A stretch of 5,140 bases of DNA from an uncultured Clostridia bacterium (GTDB lineage: Bacteria > Bacillota > Clostridia > TANB77 > CAG-508), in NCBI GenBank assembly GCA_934131055.1, contig CAKOZB010000097.1, positions 1 through 5,140 of the forward strand, written 5' to 3'. Below, one piece after another: positions 1-4,036 of the stretch (its first letter is position 1; every line of letters starts with the position of its first letter). A program made the translations under genes and the position numbers. The notes below the pieces were generated by a model. The model did no database searches. It worked only from the letters and a program-made list of their open reading frames with translations, and was not told the DNA's origin.

Positions 1-67
1 GTATAATAATAACAGAAACTTTTTCAAGGGAATCATTTCAAGGAAGATGTGCAATCAAAGATTGCAA
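1..67. other. Upstream flank, no supportable gene
   Basis: I see no supportable coding region here. On the plus strand one frame has three consecutive TAA codons from position 4. The other two frames stay open into the terminator at 68-101, but they show no recognisable protein and no start with a ribosome binding site. The flank may be the 3' untranslated end of a gene outside the window. It carries the direct repeat TTTCAAGG at 22-29 and 36-43, and a 7-bp hairpin TGCAATC/GATTGCA at 50-56 and 60-66 with a 3-nt loop. Neither has a known function. Confidence 0.4.
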
Positions 68-101
68 AAAAAACAGGTATGCTGGAACATACCTGTTTTT
101 T
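68..101 (-). terminator. Strong intrinsic terminator of the small minus-strand gene, probably bidirectional
   Basis: The core is a 9-bp stem, ACAGGTATG (73-81) paired with CATACCTGT (88-96), with a six-base loop. It extends through the flanking A and T tracts to 14 bp. Read on the minus strand, the hairpin starts 3 nt after the stop codon of the 44-residue ORF and runs into eight U residues (complement of 66-73). Read on the plus strand, it is followed by a run of T (96-101), so it could also stop transcription entering from upstream and insulate radA. Confidence 0.9.
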
Positions 102-104
102 CAA

Positions 105-239
105 TTATTGCTTAAATGTATCAATAATTGACTTAAGAACTTGAGCTATTTTTAAGATATACTTAAATACAATTAGTGTACTATGTAAAAACTTAAAAAT
201 TCTCTTAGAGTTCTTTTTCTTACGTACTTTCTTCTTCAA
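105..239 (-). CDS. Small basic amphipathic protein, 44 residues, unknown function
   Basis: I do not recognise this protein family. On the minus strand a TTG at 239-237 opens a 44-codon frame ending in TAA at 107-105. A ten-base Shine-Dalgarno match, AAAGGAGGTG (255-246), lies 6 nt before it. The N-terminus begins LKKKVRKKKNSKR, with nine Lys/Arg in thirteen residues. Residues 14-44 are rich in Ile, Leu, Phe and Val. From residue 26 on, polar residues (K26, K30, Q33, S37, D40) recur every three to four positions, as in an amphipathic helix. There is one acidic residue, no Cys and no cleavable signal peptide. GTG at 248-246 overlaps the Shine-Dalgarno site and is unlikely to be the start. A terminator follows at once and a possible promoter lies upstream, so it looks like a self-contained gene divergent from radA. 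It could act at the membrane surface, bind nucleic acid or ribosomes, or be a toxin-like or antimicrobial peptide; the sequence does not decide between these. Confidence 0.72.
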   Translation of the reverse strand: MKKKVRKKKNSKRIFKFLHSTLIVFKYILKIAQVLKSIIDTFKQ

Positions 240-245
240 GAGACT

Positions 246-255
246 CACCTCCTTT
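246..255 (-). promoter_or_regulatory. Ribosome binding site of the small minus-strand gene
   Basis: The minus strand reads AAAGGAGGTG, a near-complete complement of the 16S rRNA 3' end, ending 6 nt before the TTG start. It is longer than the Shine-Dalgarno sites of every other gene in the window. This is the main reason to believe the 44-residue ORF is translated and that TTG is its start. Confidence 0.8.
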
Positions 256-274
256 CAAAGAAGATAACATAATT

Positions 275-304
275 ATAATACATAAGAAATGCGAAGTCTG
301 TCGA
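275..304 (-). promoter_or_regulatory. Possible sigma-A promoter for the small minus-strand gene
   Basis: On the minus strand, TCGACA (304-299) resembles the -35 box with one mismatch. TATTAT (280-275) resembles the -10 box, with an 18-bp spacer. A perfect TATAAT lies three bases further on (277-272), but with a 21-bp spacing. Transcription would begin about 10 nt after the -10 box, just before the ribosome binding site, giving a very short leader. The match is moderate in AT-rich DNA. Confidence 0.4.
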
Positions 305-339
305 ACGGTGTAAACATAATATAATATTTTTAAAATTTG

Positions 340-368
340 TAGACAGCTGGTAGAAAATGTATTATACT
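340..368 (+). promoter_or_regulatory. Sigma-A-type promoter of radA
   Basis: TAGACA (340-345) and TATACT (363-368) each differ from consensus by one base and are separated by the optimal 17 bp. The predicted start is near 375, giving a leader of about 75 nt that contains the hairpin at 395-429. Together with the divergent gene and the terminator upstream, this suggests that radA-disA is transcribed independently of whatever precedes the window, although in many Firmicutes radA belongs to the clpC operon. Confidence 0.6.
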
Positions 369-374
369 AATACA
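358..374. promoter_or_regulatory. 17-bp palindrome over the radA -10 box, candidate operator
   Basis: TGTATTA-TAC-TAATACA has perfect 7-bp arms around a 3-bp centre and fully covers the predicted -10 box (363-368). A dimeric repressor bound here would block the promoter. It does not match the LexA, CtsR or HrcA consensus sequences I know. Short AT-rich palindromes also arise by chance, so its function is inferred from position. Confidence 0.35.
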
Positions 375-394
375 GAATTTGAAATAAAAATAGT

Positions 395-429
395 TTTCGC
401 CCAAGAAAGGGCGTCCCTAATGGGCGAAA
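395..429 (+). promoter_or_regulatory. GC-rich hairpin in the radA leader
   Basis: TTTCGCCC (395-402) pairs with GGGCGAAA (422-429), and one more A-T pair lies inside. An inner 4-bp stem, AGGG/CCCT (408-411 with 415-418), has a three-base loop. CGCCC (398-402) can instead pair with GGGCG (409-413), so two mutually exclusive folds exist. The core is about 66% GC in very AT-rich surroundings. The outer stem ends 7 nt before the radA Shine-Dalgarno site. No U-tract follows, so it is not a plus-strand terminator. Control of translation or mRNA stability is possible but unproven. Confidence 0.55.
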
Positions 430-436
430 TTAATAA

Positions 437-443
437 AAAGGAG
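437..443 (+). promoter_or_regulatory. Ribosome binding site deciding the radA start
   Basis: AAAGGAG lies 7 nt before the ATG at 451, an ideal spacing. The in-frame GTG at 445 is only one base from it and cannot be used efficiently, so the protein begins MAKAK. Confidence 0.85.
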
Positions 444-450
444 AGTGCTT

Positions 451-1815
451 ATGGCAAAAGCAAAGACTGTTTTTGTGTGTAATGAATGTGGATATGAGTC
501 TCCAAAATGGCTTGGGAAATGCCCAGCTTGCAATAGCTGGAATACTTTTTTTGAGCAGAAGGTTGTAGAGACTAAATCTACTGCAACAGGAAAAGCTGTA
601 AAAGAGAGAGCCGTACCACAGGTGCTAGACGAGGTTGTTGGAAAAAATGAGTCTAGAATTGATACTGGTATTGGCGAGCTTAACAGAGTTTTAGGAGGAG
701 GACTAGTTAATGGGTCGCTTGTTTTACTAGGTGGGGAGCCTGGAATAGGAAAGTCTACTCTAATATTAGAGCTTTGCGATAAAATTACTGGAACTGGAAA
801 AGTTTTGTATGTTTCTGGCGAAGAGTCTGCTGAGCAAGTTAAATTAAGAGCAGACAGACTTGGAATAAAAAATAATAATATTATGTTTTTAGGAGAAACT
901 GATATTGATGTGATTGAAGAGACTATTTTGGCAATGAACCCTAAACTTGTTATAATAGACTCTATTCAGACTATGTATTCAGAAGAAATTACATCTGCGG
1001 CAGGAACTGTAAGCCAAGTTCGTGAAATTACATCTAGAATTATGAGAGTTTCTAAAGGACACCAGATTACTACCATAATAATTGGACATGTTACAAAAGA
1101 CGGTAACATAGCTGGACCAAGGGTTTTAGAACACATGGTTGATACTGTGCTATATCTAGAAGGAGAAAGATATTTTTCATATAGAATACTACGTTCTGTT
1201 AAAAACAGATTTGGATCTACTAATGAAATTGGAATGTTTGAGATGCAGAATGAAGGAATGATAGAAATAAAAAATCCATCACAAATATTAATTTCTGATA
1301 GGGAAGACAATCCTCCGGGTTCTGTAATTGTTGCGAGTATGGAAGGAACAAGACCATTACTTATAGAGCTTCAAGCTTTAACTACGCCAAGCGTATTTGG
1401 AATTCCTAAAAGAGCAGCAAATGGAATTGACTACAATCGATTAACAATGTTAATAGCCGTTTTAGAAAAAAAATCTAGCATGCCACTCGGTTCACAAGAT
1501 GTATATTTAAATGTTGTAAGTGGTATAAGATTAGTAGAACCAGCAGTAGATTTAGGTACAGTGCTTGCAGTTGGTTCGAGTTTTAGAAATTTACCACTAC
1601 CAAAAGACATGGTAGCAATAGGTGAAGTTGGTTTAACAGGGGAGATAAGAGCTGTTAATATGATAGAAAAACGTGTGAAAGAAGCCGAAAAAATGGGATT
1701 TAAGACATGCATAATTCCAGAAAGTAACAAAAAACTATTGAAAGATAACTTCAAAATAGATATAATAGGTGTTAGGACAATAAACGAGGCTATGCAAAAA
1801 GCCGGATTGAGATAA
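451..1815 (+). CDS. radA: DNA repair protein RadA (Sms)
   Basis: RadA is a cytoplasmic RecA-like ATPase that acts as a DnaB-type helicase on recombination intermediates and extends RecA-made D-loops. The 454 residues are full length for the family. A zinc finger has C10-x2-C13 and C24-x2-C27. The Walker A motif GEPGIGKST is at 95-103. The Walker B strand LVIID ends at D170, followed by SIQT. The RadA signature KNRFG is at 251-255. A C-terminal Lon-like domain (about 345-454) contains GEVGLTGEIR at 391-400; in RadA this domain is structural and not a protease. The ATG at 451 fits the Shine-Dalgarno site. disA follows on the same strand after a 133-bp structured gap, the usual Firmicute pairing, and RadA is known in Bacillus to inhibit DisA cyclase. 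Glutamate codon choice shifts from GAG in the first third to GAA afterwards. Confidence 0.98.
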   Translation: MAKAKTVFVCNECGYESPKWLGKCPACNSWNTFFEQKVVETKSTATGKAVKERAVPQVLDEVVGKNESRIDTGIGELNRVLGGGLVNGSLVLLGGEPGIGKSTLILELCDKITGTGKVLYVSGEESAEQVKLRADRLGIKNNNIMFLGETDIDVIEETILAMNPKLVIIDSIQTMYSEEITSAAGTVSQVREITSRIMRVSKGHQITTIIIGHVTKDGNIAGPRVLEHMVDTVLYLEGERYFSYRILRSVKNRFGSTNEIGMFEMQNEGMIEIKNPSQILISDREDNPPGSVIVASMEGTRPLLIELQALTTPSVFGIPKRAANGIDYNRLTMLIAVLEKKSSMPLGSQDVYLNVVSGIRLVEPAVDLGTVLAVGSSFRNLPLPKDMVAIGEVGLTGEIRAVNMIEKRVKEAEKMGFKTCIIPESNKKLLKDNFKIDIIGVRTINEAMQKAGLR

Positions 1816-1819
1816 TTTG

Positions 1820-1928
1820 GGTAATATTTTAATTTTGCAAAATAAGGTCGAGCTCGCCTTTTGAGGAGTCCGAAGGAGCTCCGACCAAGAGCGACATACC
1901 GAAATTTTGAAAAAATTAAAATGTTATC
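1820..1928 (+). ncRNA. Large predicted RNA fold between radA and disA
   Basis: A 17-bp stem pairs 1820-1836 with 1912-1928, with only two G-U pairs and no gap. Inside it, CAAAAT (1838-1843) pairs with ATTTTG (1904-1909). A third stem joins GGTCGAGCTC (1846-1855) to GAGCTCCGACC (1876-1886), with one bulged C. Its apical part can extend with CTT/AAG pairs (1858-1860 with 1873-1875). The core 1846-1900 is 60% GC, far above the flanking DNA. The fold ends 6 nt before the disA Shine-Dalgarno site. I do not recognise it as a known riboswitch; it is not an evident ydaO-type cyclic di-AMP riboswitch. It could be a cis-regulator of disA, an mRNA processing site or a dispersed palindromic repeat. The pairing is visible, but the function is inference. 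Confidence 0.6.
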
Positions 1929-1934
1929 AAATTT

Positions 1935-1941
1935 AAGGAGG
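1935..1941 (+). promoter_or_regulatory. Ribosome binding site deciding the TTG start of disA
   Basis: AAGGAGG lies 7 nt before TTG at 1949. No ATG or GTG in frame has comparable spacing, and the protein from TTG aligns with the DisA N-terminus, so TTG is the start. Confidence 0.85.
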
Positions 1942-1948
1942 AAGCATT

Positions 1949-3022
1949 TTGGCAACTACAAATAATGAGATTATTGAAGTTTTAAAAACTATTGCTCCGG
2001 GTACTCCTATAAGAGAAGGGTTGGAAAATATTCTTAAGGCAAAGACCGGAGGACTTATAGTTATAGGTGATGGCAAAGAGGTTATGGATATTGCTGATGG
2101 CGGTTTTAGGCTGGATGTTGAGTATACGCCTGCTAGATTGTATGAGCTTGCCAAAATGGATGGGGCTATAATTATTAGTTCGGATTTAAAAAGAATATTG
2201 TATGCAAACACACAGTTGATACCTGAGTCGAATATTCCAACAGTTGAAACAGGAACAAGACACAGAACGGCTGAGCGTACTGCGAAACAGACTGGAGATT
2301 TGGTAATTAGTATATCTCAAAGAAGAAATATTATAACCATATTTAAGGGATATGATAGATATGTTCTAGAAGATACTGCAAAGGTTATAACCAAGGCAAA
2401 CCAAGCACTTCAAACTGCAGAAAAGTACATGAAAGTATTTGATAGTAAATTGAATTTATTGAATGAATATGAATTTAATGATATAGTAACTCTAGAAAAT
2501 GTAATTGTGGCAATCCAAAGAGCCGAAATGGTTATGAATGTTGCTGATGAAGTTCAAAAATCTATATACGAATTAGGTGAAGATGGAAGACTATTAGAAA
2601 TGCAGTTGGAGGAGTTGATTGGAGATTTAGAAGTAGAAGAACTATTAATGGTAAAAGACTACTTAGTTCCAACCAAAAGAAAGAAACCAGAAGTGGTATT
2701 AGAAGAAATAAAGAAGCTATCTAGAGAAGACTTGATGAAATCTCAAACTGTTGCCAAACTGTTAGGCTATGGGGATTTTGACAATTATGATGAAGTTGGG
2801 GTTTATACAAAAGGCTATAGAGTACTAAATAAAATACCAAGAATGCCAAGTAGCATTGTAGAAAATCTTGTAAAATCTTTTAAATCTTTCCAACACATAT
2901 TGGCAGCCGATATTCCACAATTAGATGAAGTTGATGGAATTGGAGAAGTAAGAGCAAGAACAATAAAACAATCATTAAGAAGAATGCAAGAACAATTTGT
3001 ATTTGACAATGAAATTTTATAA
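1949..3022 (+). CDS. disA: DNA integrity scanning protein DisA, diadenylate cyclase
   Basis: DisA is an octameric enzyme that converts two ATP to cyclic di-AMP and pyrophosphate while scanning DNA. Stalling at branched or damaged DNA lowers its output, which in Bacillus delays sporulation. The 357 residues match the family length of about 360. The N-terminal DAC domain (about 8-135) has the catalytic DGA at 71-73 and the ATP-binding GTRHRTAER at 102-110. A helical linker (about 140-290) follows. The C-terminal DNA-binding helix-hairpin-helix domain includes DGIGEVRARTIKQ at 329-341. All key residues are present, so the enzyme should be active. It starts with TTG after a strong Shine-Dalgarno site. 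I see no promoter of its own, so it is probably cotranscribed with radA, with the structured element between them as a possible control point. No clear terminator follows it. Glutamate codons shift from mixed GAG/GAA early to almost only GAA later. Confidence 0.98.
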   Translation: MATTNNEIIEVLKTIAPGTPIREGLENILKAKTGGLIVIGDGKEVMDIADGGFRLDVEYTPARLYELAKMDGAIIISSDLKRILYANTQLIPESNIPTVETGTRHRTAERTAKQTGDLVISISQRRNIITIFKGYDRYVLEDTAKVITKANQALQTAEKYMKVFDSKLNLLNEYEFNDIVTLENVIVAIQRAEMVMNVADEVQKSIYELGEDGRLLEMQLEELIGDLEVEELLMVKDYLVPTKRKKPEVVLEEIKKLSREDLMKSQTVAKLLGYGDFDNYDEVGVYTKGYRVLNKIPRMPSSIVENLVKSFKSFQHILAADIPQLDEVDGIGEVRARTIKQSLRRMQEQFVFDNEIL

Positions 3023-3040
3023 ATTATTTCGAGTGAAAAT

Positions 3041-3061
3041 TTTGTGAATATTATTTACAAA
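3041..3061. promoter_or_regulatory. 21-bp near-palindrome over the cyclophilin -35 box, Rex-like half-sites
   Basis: The arms TTTGTGAATA (3041-3050) and TTATTTACAAA (3051-3061) are inverted repeats around 3051, with nine of ten positions matching. The site covers the predicted -35 box at 3054-3059. The half-sites TTGTGAA and TTTACAA resemble those of the redox repressor Rex (TTGTGAA-N4-TTCACAA), but here they are five bases apart instead of four. The regulator is therefore uncertain. Confidence 0.4.
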
Positions 3062-3082
3062 CTACGCTAGATGTAATATAGT
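3054..3082 (+). promoter_or_regulatory. Sigma-A-type promoter before the cyclophilin gene
   Basis: TTTACA (3054-3059) and TATAGT (3077-3082) are spaced by exactly 17 bp, each with one mismatch to consensus. The predicted start is near 3090, leaving a leader of about 65 nt. The cyclophilin can thus be expressed separately from radA-disA. Confidence 0.6.
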
Positions 3083-3153
3083 AATAGGCAAAATGAGGCA
3101 GAAGATTGTAATTTTTCTGTATTAGAATAAAAAAACAAGGGAGAAGCATAAAA

Positions 3154-3933
3154 ATGAAAAATTTTGAAAAAATAATACTAATAATAATTATAATTGCAGC
3201 AATAGTTGGAATTGGATTTTTAGGATATGGATATTATCAAAAATTAACTAGAACTGTACAAAATCCAGTTGCAACAATTGAAGTTGAAAACTTTGGAACA
3301 ATAAAAGTAGAATTATATCCAGATATAGCCCCAAACACAGTTGCAAACTTTATAACACTTGCAAATCGCGGATATTATGACGGAAAAACTTTCCATAGAA
3401 CAGTTCCAAATTTCATGATTCAAGGTGGTTCTAAAGATGGTGATGGCAAAGGAGCTCCTACAATAAGTGACATTAAAGATGGAGGCTCTACAACAGAAAC
3501 ATATGCAATAAAAGGTGAGTTTATAGCAAATGATTATAGTAAAAATACTTTGAAAATGAAAAAAGGTGTAATTGCCATGGCAAGAGCAGATTACAGTAGT
3601 GTAAGTAGTTCTCTAACAAGAAATGGTTATAATTCAGCAGATTCGCAATTCTTTATTATGAATGCAGATAATGATAATATAAATGGATTATATGCAGGAT
3701 TTGGTGAAGTTATAGAAGGACTTGATGTTGTTGATGCAATTGCAAATGTAGAAGTAGTTACAAGAGAAAGCAAGGCAGATGGACAAGATAAACCAGTGGA
3801 TGAACCAAAAATAACAAGCATAAGAGTAGAAACTTATGGAGTTGATTATGGAGAGCCAGAAACAATTGAACCATTCAATTATTACAATTGGTTGATGAAA
3901 CAATACTCTACTACACAATCTTCAAATGATTAA
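3154..3933 (+). CDS. Membrane-anchored cyclophilin-type peptidyl-prolyl isomerase
   Basis: Cyclophilins catalyse cis-trans isomerisation of peptide bonds before proline. Residues 7-28 form one hydrophobic segment after a short Lys-containing N-terminus. There is no Cys, hence no lipobox, so the protein is probably held by an uncleaved signal anchor with the enzyme outside the cytoplasm. The cyclophilin domain (about 39-230) shows FHRTVPNFMIQGG at 80-92, giving the catalytic Arg R82 with F87, M88 and Q90, and SQFFI at 164-168. By alignment with human cyclophilin A, Trp121 is replaced by Asn (N175) and His126 by Tyr (Y180), so weak cyclosporin binding is expected. A Ser/Thr/Asn-rich loop (146-162) is longer than in minimal cyclophilins. 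The last 30 residues are Tyr/Ser/Asn-rich without known motifs. GGGAG lies 10 nt before the ATG. The gene has its own promoter and terminator. Its substrates are unknown; secreted or spore-envelope proteins are plausible. Confidence 0.93.
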   Translation: MKNFEKIILIIIIIAAIVGIGFLGYGYYQKLTRTVQNPVATIEVENFGTIKVELYPDIAPNTVANFITLANRGYYDGKTFHRTVPNFMIQGGSKDGDGKGAPTISDIKDGGSTTETYAIKGEFIANDYSKNTLKMKKGVIAMARADYSSVSSSLTRNGYNSADSQFFIMNADNDNINGLYAGFGEVIEGLDVVDAIANVEVVTRESKADGQDKPVDEPKITSIRVETYGVDYGEPETIEPFNYYNWLMKQYSTTQSSND

Positions 3934-3960
3934 ATAAAAAATTAAATAATTGGGCAGAAT

Positions 3961-3996
3961 AATAGCAGATAAATTTTTATTTATTTGCTATTTTTT
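3961..3996 (+). terminator. Intrinsic terminator after the cyclophilin gene
   Basis: A 13-bp stem pairs 3961-3973 with 3980-3992, including one G-T pair, around a six-base loop, and leads into T residues to 3996. It is AT-rich, with only two G-C pairs, but the T-tract is good. It separates the cyclophilin from spoIVB, so spoIVB either has its own promoter or depends on read-through. Confidence 0.75.
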
Positions 3997-4036
3997 GTGT
4001 TGAAAATGTATATATGAGAAAGGAATTAGAACAACA

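Noticed and set aside
2..112. Plus-strand open frames running from the window edge into 112-132
   Set aside because: They pass through the terminator hairpin, oppose the small minus-strand gene and show no recognisable protein sequence.
301..315. Possible LexA (DinR) box, CGAAC followed by GTAAAC-like sequence, before radA
   Set aside because: Only the left half matches the CGAAC-N4-GTTCG consensus; the right half lacks GTTC.
445..450. GTG start two codons upstream of the radA ATG
   Set aside because: It lies one base from the Shine-Dalgarno core; the ATG at 451 has ideal 7-nt spacing and gives the usual RadA N-terminus.
966..1310. Minus-strand open frame inside radA
   Set aside because: It is antisense to a well-conserved part of RadA, has no credible ribosome site and no recognisable domain. 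The same applies to the minus-strand frame at 1431-1955.
1846..1886. Rho-independent terminator between radA and disA
   Set aside because: No T-tract follows the stem on the plus strand. On the minus strand only a weak broken T-tract follows, and no minus-strand gene ends there.
1820..1928. Cyclic di-AMP (ydaO/yuaA) riboswitch before disA
   Set aside because: The element is a single long nested hairpin and I do not see the multi-stem pseudosymmetric core of that class.
1933..2211. Minus-strand open frame covering the disA start
   Set aside because: It is a shadow of the DisA cyclase domain, without a ribosome site or family features. Minus-strand frames at 2815-3009, 3627-3821 and 3688-3918 were dropped for the same reason.
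3023..3040. Terminator directly after disA
   Set aside because: Only a 4-bp TTTC/GAAA stem with a short T-run can be drawn, too weak to call.
3997..4036. Sigma-F or sigma-G promoter for spoIVB
   Set aside because: GTATA-like sequence is present near 4008, but no matching -10 box lies at the right distance before the gene start.
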